Shown here in pieces: positions 1 to 8,549 of a DNA stretch of 64,000 nucleotides. The position numbers were made by a program, and so were the translations under genes. The first letter of the stretch is position 1. Each line of letters starts with the position of its first letter. The DNA is taken from positions 186,001 through 250,000 of the forward strand of contig NZ_ALJF01000011.1 in assembly GCF_000300855.1 (NCBI RefSeq), written 5' to 3'. The stretch is from Agrobacterium albertimagni AOL15. Lineage in GTDB: Bacteria; Pseudomonadota; Alphaproteobacteria; Rhizobiales; Rhizobiaceae. The notes under the pieces are model-generated. The model worked only from the letters and a program-made list of their open reading frames with translations. It made no database searches and was not told where the DNA came from.

Positions 1-532
1 GATCGGCCAGATCATCGGCGTGATCGACGAGATCGCCTTCCAGACAAATCTTTTGGCACTGAACGCCGGCGTCGAGGCGGCGCGCGCTGGTGAAGCCGGC
101 AAAGGCTTCGCGGTGGTCGCTCAGGAGGTCCGGGAATTGGCGCAGCGCTCGGCAAACGCTGCACGTGACATTAAGGGCCTGATCCAAAAGTCCAGTGTCG
201 AAGTGTCTTCCGGTGTCCAGCTCGTCGGCGAAACCGGCCACGCCCTCGATCAGATCGGCGATTTCGTCAGCCGAATCGACACCAATGTCGATGCGATCGC
301 AACGGCAGCCCGGGAACAGGCAACCGGTCTTCAGGAAATCAGTGCGGCGATCAACAGCATCGACCAGATGACCCAGCAAAATGCCGCCATGGTCGAGGAA
401 ACAACAGCCATCGGTCATACCCTGGCAGAAGGCGCGATGTTGTTGACAACCCTGGTCAACAGGTTCGAACTCAATCGCCGCGCGGAGATCCGGGAAGGCA
501 AATCAAGGACGATCGAGCACCGGGCCGCGTAA
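1..532 (+). CDS. Methyl-accepting chemotaxis protein, C-terminal part (5' end outside window)
   Basis: The frame is open from base 2 to a TAA at 530-532, so only the end of the gene is present. The visible protein is the cytoplasmic signalling hairpin of a chemoreceptor. The conserved tip [15 protein letters not shown] is followed by the [17 protein letters not shown] and [10 protein letters not shown] segments that contact CheA and CheW. The rest is heptad-rich coiled coil ending in NRFEL and a short basic tail. The sensory and membrane domains lie upstream, so the ligand cannot be inferred. No CheB/CheR-tethering NWETF-type pentapeptide is seen at the C terminus. Confidence 0.95.
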   Translation, partial: IGQIIGVIDEIAFQTNLLALNAGVEAARAGEAGKGFAVVAQEVRELAQRSANAARDIKGLIQKSSVEVSSGVQLVGETGHALDQIGDFVSRIDTNVDAIATAAREQATGLQEISAAINSIDQMTQQNAAMVEETTAIGHTLAEGAMLLTTLVNRFELNRRAEIREGKSRTIEHRAA

Positions 533-554
533 GCCGCCGAGGTCTGGCCTCAAC

Positions 555-591
555 AAAAAAACGCCCGGCCATCCCAAGGGACGGCCGGGCG
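555..591 (-). terminator. Rho-independent terminator of the outer-membrane protein gene
   Basis: A perfect 9-bp stem, CGCCCGGCC paired with GGCCGGGCG (562-570 and 583-591), is flanked on the left by seven A residues (555-561). These read as a U-tract on the minus strand. It sits 22 bases past the stop of the minus-strand beta-barrel gene. It may also end the convergent chemoreceptor transcript. Confidence 0.85.
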
Positions 592-613
592 CATCATCAA
601 TCAATCGATCGGA

Positions 614-1246
614 TCAGAACTTGACCGCGAGACCGACGTTGACCGTGTGCTGGCTGAAATCGACGTCGGTGCCGCCGAGGTTGCCGGAACCGAAGTCGTT
701 GTAGCGATACTCGACGCGGGTGAACATGCGGTCGGTCAGAGCGTAGTCAACGCCACCACCGATAGTCCAGCCATGCAGCGTGTCGTCAAAGCTGCCAGCT
801 GCGGTGTTGCCTTCGATGTTCGTGCCCGTGTAACCACCGGCTACGTAAAGCAGCGCGCGGTCCATGGCATAACCCATGCGGGCGCGAGCCGACCAGTTCA
901 GACCGGATTCGAAATCGCCGACGCCAGCGACAGTTTCGTCGTTCCAGTCGTAGTTCAGGTCGCCTTCGAGACCAACGACGAGCTGGTTGCCGAGATCCCA
1001 GTTATAGCCAACGAAGCCGCCGAAGCGTGCGCCGTCGAAGCTTGCGTCGATACCTGCAGTTTCGCCGTCACCCCAGCCGTAGCCGGTCAGGATACCTGCA
1101 TAGCCACCTGCCCAGGAAAACTGCGGCGCGGTTTCGATGGCAGCCATCGGCGGTTCAGCCGGAGCTTCGTAGATGGCGTCAGCCGCGAAAGCCGAGGTCG
1201 AAATCGCCAGAGCGGCGGCAGATCCGAGAAGGATGCTCTTCATCAT
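614..1246 (-). CDS. Outer-membrane beta-barrel protein (Omp25/RopB-like porin family)
   Basis: The protein is 210 residues. It has a signal peptide (MMKSILLGSAAALAISTSAFA, cleavage near residue 21) followed by a short acidic-proline linker. Alternating aromatic/glycine strands then run to a terminal phenylalanine (VNVGLAVKF), the usual mark of an outer-membrane barrel. Segments such as WAGGYAGILTGYGWGDG, GFVGYNWDLGNQLVVGLEGDL and FTRVEYRYNDFG match the rhizobial/Brucella Omp25-like family of about 200-230 residues. The start at 1246 is chosen because AGGAG lies 8 bases upstream and the signal peptide begins there; the open frame runs further 5'. A TATAAT hexamer occurs at 1308-1313 on the minus strand, without a clear -35 box. 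The role is structural, and the exact family member is not resolved. Confidence 0.9.
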   Translation of the reverse strand: MMKSILLGSAAALAISTSAFAADAIYEAPAEPPMAAIETAPQFSWAGGYAGILTGYGWGDGETAGIDASFDGARFGGFVGYNWDLGNQLVVGLEGDLNYDWNDETVAGVGDFESGLNWSARARMGYAMDRALLYVAGGYTGTNIEGNTAAGSFDDTLHGWTIGGGVDYALTDRMFTRVEYRYNDFGSGNLGGTDVDFSQHTVNVGLAVKF

Positions 1247-1582
1247 GTTTTTAACTCCTGTGTTACAAGGTCGCTTATAACGCCATCTCTGGTTAATGTA
1301 TGTGATGATTATACAACATAACCACCTAAACCTATCCGGCGTATTTGTTCCCGCCCGTGCGAAATTTTTCGCGCCGGACCCCGCACCAAGAAGCGATGAG
1401 AGCGAAGATAGTTCCCGCTCGTGGCGGAAAAAAGGACAGCTCTTGTCAGGACTGCGTGAGGAGTGCGTGAGTTTTGCCACACCGGCTGGCGCAGACCGCA
1501 CAAGCTGAGCAAGTGCTTCTGAAAATCGCAAGCGGCCCGGAGCACGCGCAGGCTTCTGCGAATGAAGGAACGTCGTCGCGCC

Positions 1583-2212
1583 TCACCACACCCAATAATG
1601 AAAGGCCGTGCCATTTTGCGTGAGGCTGGCAAACTTGCCAGTGGCACTGTCGGTCATCATTTCATTTTCGATGACGACGTATTTTTCAAGGAATTCGTCC
1701 ATGCCCGATGTATTCCAGCGCCCGACAGACCCGCTCTGCTGCCCATCCGCGCGATAGAAATCAGTCTGCGTGTAGATGGATGTGACGCCCATTTTTGACA
1801 TGTCGTAGCGTTGGAGCGTCCCATCCTCCGCTGCCTTCAGGAACGCTCGGGCGCGTTCCGCCTTGCTCCCGATCCCTTTTGCCTGCTCAGTGAATGCTTC
1901 GAGCTGCTTTGACATCTGCTCGCTATCGGTGATGAACTTGCCGGTCCCGGTCTTAGTCAGCCGATAATCACCGTTGGTGCCCTCGATGCGCTCCGCGCCT
2001 TCCATAGTGAACAGGCCGTCGGATGAATTCATCCCGGCAACGATCTCGATGATTTTCCCGATCGCGCCCCCTGCCCTGAAGACGTCATCGATATTGCCCG
2101 TCACTTCGTCGAAGCGAATCGGTGAACTTGTCGCCTCCGACGCGCCAGTGCCCGAGCTGGAAAAAAGCAACGAGATGGAGCTGGCAGATAAAGAACCGAT
2201 GCCTGCAATCAT
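1583..2212 (-). CDS. Hypothetical protein, no recognised domain
   Basis: I do not recognise this 209-residue protein. The N terminus (MIAGIGSLSASSISLLFSSS) is small, Ser/Ala-rich and weakly hydrophobic. It is followed by a glycine-rich helical part (FRAGGAIGKIIEIVAGMNSSDG) and a soluble, charged C-terminal half with Tyr- and Trp-containing stretches ending in HYWVW. The ATG at 2212 has a G-rich sequence just upstream; the frame is open to 2290, so a longer start is possible. The N terminus is not a typical signal peptide and there are no cysteines. It lies between two outer-membrane protein genes on the same strand, but the long gaps argue against an operon. Confidence 0.6.
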   Translation of the reverse strand: MIAGIGSLSASSISLLFSSSGTGASEATSSPIRFDEVTGNIDDVFRAGGAIGKIIEIVAGMNSSDGLFTMEGAERIEGTNGDYRLTKTGTGKFITDSEQMSKQLEAFTEQAKGIGSKAERARAFLKAAEDGTLQRYDMSKMGVTSIYTQTDFYRADGQQSGSVGRWNTSGMDEFLEKYVVIENEMMTDSATGKFASLTQNGTAFHYWVW

Positions 2213-2466
2213 AGGATCCCCCAACGGTGCTCCTCGACTGCGAACTCCACCTTTCCCGACCCGGAAAAGCGAAGGCCAGGCGGAACACAACCAAAGGTAA
2301 CAACGCCATCTTTCTCAAAGCTTAACAGCCGTCTCTATGCCAAAGGTCCGAAGCCCCGGTTCCAGGCCGACATGGCAAGATGAGAGGCAATTTCACGCCA
2401 CGCTGGAGGGACGGACGCTGCCGCCCGTCCCTCTGAATGCATATGCTAACCCGAGGCAAAGTGGTC

Positions 2467-3165
2467 TCAGAACCGATAGGTGATACCTGCGCCGATCAGC
2501 CAAGGATCGAGCTTCGCCTTGCCGGAGTAATCGGTACCGCCGATGGTCGCGTCGAAATCGGCCTTCAGGAACAGCTTCTTGACGTCGAAGTTCACGCCCC
2601 AATGCTCGTTGATCATGTAGTCGGCACCGACCTGCAGCGCTGTGCCGAAGGTGTTCTTGACGTCAAGGCTGCTCGCCGCATCACCCTTCTGGCTGTAGAA
2701 CATGGTGTAGTTGACGCCGGCACCGACATAGGGCTTGAACGCGCCGAAATCGGTGAAGTGGTACTGCAGCGTCAGTGTCGGCGGCAGAAGCCAGGTCTTG
2801 CCGACCTTGCCCACGGCAGCCAGGCTCCCCTCCCCGTAGATGTTCGAATAGGTCGTGCCGAGGATCAGTTCGGCGGCGAAATTGTCGGTGAGGTAATAGG
2901 TGATGTCGAGTTCGGGGATCACGCTGTCACTATAGGACAGATCCGAACCGGCGACGCCGTTCACGGACCCCGAATCATTCGTGATCACGCCCAGACCACG
3001 CACGCGGACCTGCCAGGGGCTCGGCGCGGCAAACGTTTCGGTCGCCGCTTCCGGTGCCGGGTCCATGAGCGGCGCCATGTCGGCCGCCGAGGCTGCGGCG
3101 GTCAGCAGCAGCAGAGTGGCGGTCGCGGCAAGAGCGCGGGTTGAGGCAGTCCGGACGGTGCTCAT
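2467..3165 (-). CDS. ompW: OmpW-family outer-membrane protein
   Basis: The protein is 232 residues. A signal peptide ends near AAASAAD. The mature barrel shows OmpW landmarks: WQVRVRGLGVI (first strand), the PELDITYYLTDNFAAELI segment, LLPPTLTLQYHF, FKPYVGAGVNYTMFY, and the terminal DPWLIGAGITYRF with its last-residue Phe. OmpW proteins form eight-stranded barrels with a hydrophobic channel for small hydrophobic molecules. Two ATGs are adjacent (3168 and 3165). The AGGAG lies 3 and 6 bases away respectively, so 3165 is preferred. A GC-rich hairpin at 2406-2433 follows the stop but lacks a U-tract, so it is not called as a terminator. Confidence 0.92.
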   Translation of the reverse strand: MSTVRTASTRALAATATLLLLTAAASAADMAPLMDPAPEAATETFAAPSPWQVRVRGLGVITNDSGSVNGVAGSDLSYSDSVIPELDITYYLTDNFAAELILGTTYSNIYGEGSLAAVGKVGKTWLLPPTLTLQYHFTDFGAFKPYVGAGVNYTMFYSQKGDAASSLDVKNTFGTALQVGADYMINEHWGVNFDVKKLFLKADFDATIGGTDYSGKAKLDPWLIGAGITYRF

Positions 3166-3366
3166 CATTCTCTCCTTGAAACAGATACTGGCCTAGAGCC
3201 GGCGCCAGCTAGCAGCCCCGGAGAGAGAAGCCGCTTGAGGCAGATCAATAGGTTAGCACTTGATTATGAAAAACAACGATCGTCTTTGGAGCTGTGGCCG
3301 GCGCGACACATCCAGAGTTGACGATTGAAAAAGCAGCATGCGCCCGGCCTCATGCCGGACAAAGGA

Positions 3367-3402
3367 AAGGGCCCGGCGCGAGCGAATCGCGGCCGGGCCC
3401 TT
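3367..3402 (-). terminator. Hairpin terminator downstream of the GNAT gene
   Basis: An 11-bp perfect stem (AAGGGCCCGGC at 3367-3377 with its complement at 3392-3402) encloses a 14-base loop. It starts 25 bases after the acetyltransferase stop on the minus strand. The U-tract is poor, so termination strength is uncertain. Confidence 0.55.
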
Positions 3403-3426
3403 CAGCGAGCATCTGGGAGCCTTCGA

Positions 3427-4023
3427 TCAGGCTGCGCGGCGCAGGTCCGTCGGCTGCGACAGCTTGCGACCGGACGCGACCACCATGCCGGCAGCTCCTT
3501 CGAGCCAGCCATGCACGAGTTCCAGCGCCAGGAAGCGGTCACGGGCAAACGGACCCGGCATCACCAGATGCTGCGTCTTGTCGGCAAAAAAGCCGAAACG
3601 CTCATAATAAGGGGCATCGCCGACGAGCAGCACGGCGCCGTGGCCGCGCTTGCGCGCTTCGAGAAGGGCTGCCCGCATCAGCGCCGCGCCGATTCCCTTG
3701 CCCTCATGGGCGCAGTCGACGGCGAGCGGACCGAGCAGCAGGGCGTCGACCGTCTGGCCTTCACGGCTGACGCCGGCCTCGATATTCCACAGCCGCACGG
3801 TTCCGATCACGTGGCCCGCGCCATCACGGGCAACGAGTGCCAGCCCTTCGGCCGGGACCCGACCGCGGCGGATCTTCTCCGACGACTTCTTGCGGCGGTC
3901 GCGGCCCATGGTGCGGTCAAGCAGCGCCTCGCGCGCGACCACGTCGGCCGGCGTTTCATGATCGATGACAAATGCAGGCGACGGCGCGAAAAGCGCGCGC
4001 ATGCTGGTCAGAACAGCGGCCAT
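3427..4023 (-). CDS. GNAT-family N-acetyltransferase (YhbS-like)
   Basis: The protein is 198 residues with one GNAT fold. The early strand/helix region FVIDHETPADVVAREALLD is followed by the acetyl-CoA-binding segment LGPLAVDCAHEGKGIGAALM, in which EGKGIG is the R/Q-x-x-G-x-G/A pyrophosphate loop with Glu in place of Arg/Gln. YYERFGF is the late motif B seen in YhbS-type proteins. The substrate cannot be predicted. The start at 4023 has GGGAGG 5 bases upstream; the frame extends six codons further. It lies just downstream of the decarboxylase gene on the same strand (69-base gap), so it could share its transcript. Confidence 0.88.
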   Translation of the reverse strand: MAAVLTSMRALFAPSPAFVIDHETPADVVAREALLDRTMGRDRRKKSSEKIRRGRVPAEGLALVARDGAGHVIGTVRLWNIEAGVSREGQTVDALLLGPLAVDCAHEGKGIGAALMRAALLEARKRGHGAVLLVGDAPYYERFGFFADKTQHLVMPGPFARDRFLALELVHGWLEGAAGMVVASGRKLSQPTDLRRAA

Positions 4024-4092
4024 TCTGGCCTCCCATCCCAAGCGATGACGATAATTGTGAGGGTCCGTGCCGGTTGGCCGGCACGGGAGACG

Positions 4093-5226
4093 TCAGATGA
4101 CGTAGGACTTCAGCGGGTCGAAGCCGTTGAACGCCACCGCCGAATAGGTGGTGGTATAGGCGCCGGTACCCTCGATCAGAACCTCGTCGCCGATCGAAAG
4201 CGAGATCGGCAGCGGATACATATTCTTCTCGTACATCACATCGGCCGAATCGCAGGTCGGACCAGCGAGAACGCAAGGCGCCATGTCGTCGGCGTCACGG
4301 ACGGTGCGGATCGGGTAACGGATCGCTTCGTCCATGGTTTCGGCGAGACCGCCGAACTTGCCGATGTCGAGAAACACCCAGCGGTGCTCGTCATTGTCAG
4401 ACTTCTTCGAGATCAAGACGACTTCCGCCTTGATCACGCCGGCATTGCCGACCATGCCGCGGCCCGGCTCGATGATGGTCTGCGGGATGTTGTTGCCGAA
4501 ATGCTTCTTCAGCGACGCATTGATCGCCTGACCATAAGCTTCTGCCGACGGGATGTCGCGCAGGTACTTGGTCGGGAAACCACCACCCATGTTGACCATC
4601 TTGAGCACGATGCCCTGCTTGGCAAGCGAGTTGAACACGCGCTTCGCGTCGGCAAGGGCGCCGTCCCAGGCATCGACCTTGGTCATCTGCGAACCGACAT
4701 GGAACGAGACGCCGAAGCTCTCGAGGCCAAGCTGGTGCGCATAGACGAGAACGTCGACGGCCATCTGCGGAACGCAGCCGAACTTGCGCGACAGCGGCCA
4801 TTCGGCGCCTTCGCCATCGGTCAGGACGCGGCAGAACACGCGGGCACCAGGAGCGGCACGCGCGATCTTCTCGACTTCCTCGTGGCTGTCGACGGCATAG
4901 AGGTTCACGCCGAGCGCAAACGCACGAGCGATGTCGCGTTCCTTCTTGATGGTGTTGCCGAAGGAGATGCGCGAGGCATCTGCACCGGCATCGAGTGCCA
5001 TCTGGATCTCGGCAACCGAAGCGCAGTCGAAGTTCGAGCCCAGCGAGGCCAGGAGCTGGAGGATCTCCGGCGCAGGGTTCGCCTTGACTGCGTAGTAGAT
5101 GGCGCTGTCCGGCAGGGCATGACGGAAGGCACCGAAATTGTCGCGCACGACGTCGAGGTCGACCACGAGGCAGGGACCTTCGGGACGTCGGGTGTTGATG
5201 AAGTCGAGGATGCGTGCAGTGGTCAT
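4093..5226 (-). CDS. odc: Ornithine/lysine decarboxylase, PLP fold type III
   Basis: The protein is 377 residues, the usual size of the short bacterial and rhizobial ornithine/lysine decarboxylases. It makes putrescine (or cadaverine) and CO2 in the cytosol. Visible motifs are the PLP lysine in YYAVKANPAPEIL, the phosphate-binding and stacking elements SFHVGSQ, MGGGFP and EPGRGMVGNAG, and the catalytic-cysteine loop GPTCDSADVMY. This is the alanine-racemase-fold (group IV) family, not the large biodegradative SpeC/SpeF fold. The start at 5226 has GGAAGG about 8 bases upstream. The open frame runs to 5691, but that stretch is better read as a structured 5' leader. Substrate preference for ornithine versus lysine cannot be read from the sequence. 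Confidence 0.94.
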   Translation of the reverse strand: MTTARILDFINTRRPEGPCLVVDLDVVRDNFGAFRHALPDSAIYYAVKANPAPEILQLLASLGSNFDCASVAEIQMALDAGADASRISFGNTIKKERDIARAFALGVNLYAVDSHEEVEKIARAAPGARVFCRVLTDGEGAEWPLSRKFGCVPQMAVDVLVYAHQLGLESFGVSFHVGSQMTKVDAWDGALADAKRVFNSLAKQGIVLKMVNMGGGFPTKYLRDIPSAEAYGQAINASLKKHFGNNIPQTIIEPGRGMVGNAGVIKAEVVLISKKSDNDEHRWVFLDIGKFGGLAETMDEAIRYPIRTVRDADDMAPCVLAGPTCDSADVMYEKNMYPLPISLSIGDEVLIEGTGAYTTTYSAVAFNGFDPLKSYVI

Positions 5227-5399
5227 CGATGTAACCTTCCAAATTCCAGCGAAACCCGAAGCGGCCAAGCTTCGGATGGACAAAGGACGGCGAGACATCG
5301 CTCGAAACCAGTCGGTGGAAACACCGGTACCGTACGAACGCTCGACGCGCGAAACGATGGATAAACGCACTCTTGCCTGAGCGCATAAATCCGCTTTGT

Positions 5400-5612
5400 C
5401 TGCCATGGATTGGAGGGAGACCCTACCGCACTTCCGGCAATGATGGTGTGCCTCTTCAGTACCCCGGCTGATGGAAAGCCGGCAGAGAACCAGAAAGGCC
5501 CGCACCGTCGTTGCTTCAAGATGTCCTCGCATTTCCCGGTTGGCCGGAATAGCGACTGGAGGGGTTAGTTCCAGGTACCTTACCGATGACCTCACCTTAG
5601 GGATAAATCCCA
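5400..5612 (-). promoter_or_regulatory. Structured 5' leader of odc, candidate speF-type regulatory RNA
   Basis: On the minus strand upstream of odc there is a run of small stable hairpins: GGGAT/ATCCC (5600-5611), CTGGA/TCCAG (5556-5574), a CCGG-based stem (5533-5549) and CCGGCT/AGCCGG (5464-5482). Between them are purine-rich unpaired stretches such as GGTGAGGTCATCGGTAAGG. Alphaproteobacterial ornithine decarboxylase genes are known to carry a conserved leader called the speF motif. Position, length and the multi-hairpin layout fit it, but I cannot run the covariance model. The whole 5227-5802 interval holds no convincing gene. Besides this leader it should contain the promoters of odc and of the divergent LysR gene, which I could not fix precisely. 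Confidence 0.55.
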
Positions 5613-5802
5613 GTTCGAGGGTCGGCGGACACCCACAGGCACGTGCGACTTTGGGCAAACCGGAGATAAGAAATGCGCTCGTCATAATCAAGAGATTTTT
5701 TGAGGCCGTGCGGAAGTTTTTTCGCCGTTTCTGCGGTAGCTATTGAACGAAGCGGGCGCTTTGTTCACAATCCGGCAACTTCGCGAGGGGATTGGGACTG
5801 AA

Positions 5803-6696
5803 ATGGACACGCTGACGCGCATCAGAGCCTTCATCGACGTGGTGGAAGCCGAAGGTTTTTCTGCTGCCGCCCGCAAGACGGGCCGCTCCAAGGCGCTTTT
5901 GTCGAAGTACGTCAGGGAGTTGGAGGATGAACTCGGCGCACTCCTGCTCAATCGTACGACACGACAGTTCTCGCTGACCGAGGCCGGCCACACCTATTTC
6001 CGCACCGCCGCCGACATCCTGAAGGAGATCGACAACCTTGCAGACCTCGTGCGCGAGAACAATGCAGACCTCAAGGGCAAGCTCAAGGTCACTGTTCCCC
6101 GCACCTTCATCGATGCCGATGTCGGGCAGTCGCTGATCGACTTCGCCAGGGAGAACCCGCAGATCTCTCTGGAGATCGTCGCGGAAGACAGATTCGTTGA
6201 CCTGATCGAGGAGGGTTTCGATCTCGGCATCCGAATCACCAAGCTTGACGATTCCGGCATGATCGCCCGCAAGCTCTCCGACTTCCGCGTCTATGCCTGC
6301 GCGACCCCTGCCTTCATCGCGGAAAACGGCCCGCTGGTGCATCCGACCGAGCTGTCCCGCATCCCCTTCCTGATCGATACCAATTCTCGCTCCCACAACA
6401 GCCTGCGCTTCATGGAAGCGAATGGCGACATGATCTCGGTGAACGTCTCAGGCCCGATCGAGGTCAACAGCCCGCTCGCGACCCTGCGCGCCGCGCGGGC
6501 CGGCATGGGCGTTGCCATGATCCCCGATTTCATTGCCCGCCCCTATCTGGCATCGGGTGAACTGGTCTCGCTCTTCGACGACTTCATCGCCAAGGACCGT
6601 GGCATCTACGCCGTCTATCCGCATCGCCGCTACCTGCCGGCCAAGGTCCGCGCCTTCGTCGACTACCTTCACGCATGGTTCAAGCGCTACTCCTGA
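5803..6696 (+). CDS. LysR-family transcriptional regulator
   Basis: The protein is 297 residues. The N-terminal winged helix-turn-helix reads IRAFIDVVEAEGFSAAARKTGRSKALLSKYVRELEDELG. The LysR substrate domain follows from about residue 90, with the usual KLKVTVPRTF and GIRITKLDDSGMIARKL stretches. It belongs to the CrgA/DsdC-like branch common in rhizobia. The start MDTLTRIRAF at 5803 is the standard family start; the open frame extends 20 codons upstream without homology-like sequence. It is divergent from odc across about 580 bases and is followed by the DUF1007/NicO pair. Its target is not evident. Confidence 0.92.
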   Translation: MDTLTRIRAFIDVVEAEGFSAAARKTGRSKALLSKYVRELEDELGALLLNRTTRQFSLTEAGHTYFRTAADILKEIDNLADLVRENNADLKGKLKVTVPRTFIDADVGQSLIDFARENPQISLEIVAEDRFVDLIEEGFDLGIRITKLDDSGMIARKLSDFRVYACATPAFIAENGPLVHPTELSRIPFLIDTNSRSHNSLRFMEANGDMISVNVSGPIEVNSPLATLRAARAGMGVAMIPDFIARPYLASGELVSLFDDFIAKDRGIYAVYPHRRYLPAKVRAFVDYLHAWFKRYS

Positions 6697-6785
6697 GTTT
6701 GAGCGCTGCATCGGGTCCCACTTTCGTCCCATTCATCGGACAGGGAGGGACCTCAAGCGGGAAATCGGGAAGGGTTGTTGAGAGC

Positions 6786-7430
6786 ATGCTGAAGAGGCTC
6801 GGTTACTGGGTGGCCGCAATGGTCACGGCCTTTGCCACACCGGCACTTTCCCATCCGCATATCTTCGCCGAGGCCAGGCTTGAGATCGTGGCGGCGGATG
6901 ACGGCACGCTGAAGGAATTGCGCAATGTCTGGCGCTTCGACGACATCTTCTCCTCAAGCGTTCTCATGGACTTCGACAAGAACAGCGACCTGAAGCTCGA
7001 CCACAGCGAGCTGACCGAAATCGCCAACACCATCCGCGATTCGCTCGGCGATTACAGCTATTTCACCTTCATCACCAAGGACGGCGCCACCTCCGAAATC
7101 GCGAAACCCGAGGTCTTCAACGTCGACTTCAAGGACAATCAGCTTCTCGTATTCTTCGTCGCGAAACCGAAGACACCCGTCACGATCGGCGGGCGGATGC
7201 ATTTCGGGGTCTACGACCCGACGCTCTACACGGCGATCGACTTCGCCAAGGATGAAGACATGCTGGTCGAGGGCAAGGCCTTCTCCGCCTGCACCCACAA
7301 GGTCGTCCGCCCCGATCCGGACGAGGTCATCGCCCAGAACCAGCTCAACCTCACCGAGGCTTTCTTCAGCGATCCGACCGGCAACGACATGGGCAAGCTG
7401 TTTGCCACCCGCATGGAGGTCTCATGCTGA
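6786..7430 (+). CDS. DUF1007 family periplasmic protein, partner of NicO transporter
   Basis: The protein is 214 residues. A signal peptide (MLKRLGYWVAAMVTAFATPALS) is followed at once by HPHIFAEARLEIV, the conserved HPHIF start of mature DUF1007 proteins. An acidic EF-hand-like stretch, MDFDKNSDLKLDHSELTE, fits a Ca-type loop. DUF1007 genes regularly sit directly before NicO/RcnA-type nickel-cobalt transporter genes. Here the next gene overlaps by 7 bases, so the two are translated together. The function is unproven; a periplasmic metal-handling role is inferred from context. The start is placed at the signal peptide; an open frame extends back to 6675. Confidence 0.88.
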   Translation: MLKRLGYWVAAMVTAFATPALSHPHIFAEARLEIVAADDGTLKELRNVWRFDDIFSSSVLMDFDKNSDLKLDHSELTEIANTIRDSLGDYSYFTFITKDGATSEIAKPEVFNVDFKDNQLLVFFVAKPKTPVTIGGRMHFGVYDPTLYTAIDFAKDEDMLVEGKAFSACTHKVVRPDPDEVIAQNQLNLTEAFFSDPTGNDMGKLFATRMEVSC

Positions 7431-8545
7431 GGACGGTTGGCCGCGCACGCACTGGAGGGCTCATTGCCGCGACACTGGCGCCTGTTTTCCTCGCCGGTCT
7501 CGCCCATGCCGCCTCCCCTCTCGGCATCGGCACGGCAGAACCGAGCTACCAGCCAACGGGTGGACCTTTTGCGCAACTGCTGGTCTTGATCAATGACCAC
7601 CAGCAGGCCTTCTACAGGTCGCTCACCGGAGCGCTCAAGGCCATGCGCGAGGATCCCTGGGCACTGACAAGCCTTGTCGGCCTCTCCTTCCTGTACGGGG
7701 TCTTTCACGCCGCCGGCCCCGGGCATGGCAAGGCGGTCATCTCCTCCTACCTGCTCGCCAATGAAATCGAGCTGCGCCGCGGCATTCTGATCTCCTTCGT
7801 CTCGGCCTTCCTGCAGGGCCTCGTCGCGATCGCGGTCGTCGGTACCGCCTATGTCCTGCTAAGAGGCAGCGCGATCAGCATGACGGATGCGACGCGAACG
7901 CTGGAGATTGCCAGCTACGCGATGATCGTCGCTTTCGGCCTCTGGCTCCTGGTGCGTAAGCTGAAGGCATCCTTTGCACAGACGAGCCGGGCCGCCGCAA
8001 CAACGGGTAGCCTGTTCGACAGCGCCGACACCTCCTCCGGCGGCAGCGTTACAGCCTCGCTGTTTGCCGGTCCGACTGAGACCACCTCGACCGGGGAGAC
8101 AACCGGCTCGCGCTTCCGCGCGCTGGCGGTTGCCCATGATCACGATGCGCTGGCCCCGGGTTCGGTCTGCCATGAATGCGGCGTCACCCATCTACCCGAT
8201 CCGAGCCTCGTCGGCGGCAGTGCCTTCAGCCTGCGAGACGCCTGGTCGGCCGTCATTGCGGTCGGCATGCGGCCCTGCTCCGGCGCGCTGCTGGTCATGA
8301 CCTTCTCGCTGCTGAACGGATTGCTGCTCGGTGGCGTGCTGTCGGTCTTCGCCATGGCTCTCGGCACCGCGATCACCGTGTCGCTTCTTGCAAGCCTCGC
8401 CGTCGGCGCCAAGGGGATCGCCCTGAGGCTCTCAGGTCCGGGTTCGAGACGCGCAGGCGTCGTCGCAAGCGCGATCGAGGTCGGCGCGGCACTGCTCGTT
8501 GTCCTGCTCGGCGCCCTTCTTCTGGCAGCGAGCCTCAACGGCTGA
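7424..8545 (+). CDS. NicO-family nickel/cobalt transporter (RcnA/HoxN-like)
   Basis: The protein is 373 residues with a cleavable-looking N terminus and six to seven membrane segments. The NicO signature is clear: FLYGVFHAAGPGHGKAVISS, with the conserved HAxGPGHGK, and later VGMRPCSGALLVM (RPCSGA). A central cytoplasmic loop (about residues 185-255) carries metal-ligand-like residues: HDHDALAPG and CHECGVTHLPDP. Such loops are His-rich in RcnA exporters. Pairing with a DUF1007 protein, overlapping by 7 bases, is typical. Direction of transport (export by RcnA-like proteins, import by others) cannot be decided, and no RcnR-type repressor is adjacent. Confidence 0.9.
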   Translation: MLRTVGRARTGGLIAATLAPVFLAGLAHAASPLGIGTAEPSYQPTGGPFAQLLVLINDHQQAFYRSLTGALKAMREDPWALTSLVGLSFLYGVFHAAGPGHGKAVISSYLLANEIELRRGILISFVSAFLQGLVAIAVVGTAYVLLRGSAISMTDATRTLEIASYAMIVAFGLWLLVRKLKASFAQTSRAAATTGSLFDSADTSSGGSVTASLFAGPTETTSTGETTGSRFRALAVAHDHDALAPGSVCHECGVTHLPDPSLVGGSAFSLRDAWSAVIAVGMRPCSGALLVMTFSLLNGLLLGGVLSVFAMALGTAITVSLLASLAVGAKGIALRLSGPGSRRAGVVASAIEVGAALLVVLLGALLLAASLNG

Positions 8546-8549
8546 GAGA

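Noticed and set aside
2406..2433. GAGGGACGG/CCGTCCCTC hairpin after ompW
   Set aside because: The stem is good, but there is no U-tract on the minus strand, so I did not call a terminator.
3200..3270. FNR/FixK-like TTGAT and ATCAA halves upstream of ompW
   Set aside because: The halves face the wrong way and have an 11-base spacer, so they do not make a TTGAT-N4-ATCAA site.
3325..5364. A 679-codon plus-strand open frame
   Set aside because: It is antisense to the acetyltransferase and decarboxylase genes, both of which have clear motifs and ribosome-binding sequences. High-GC DNA gives such mirror frames.
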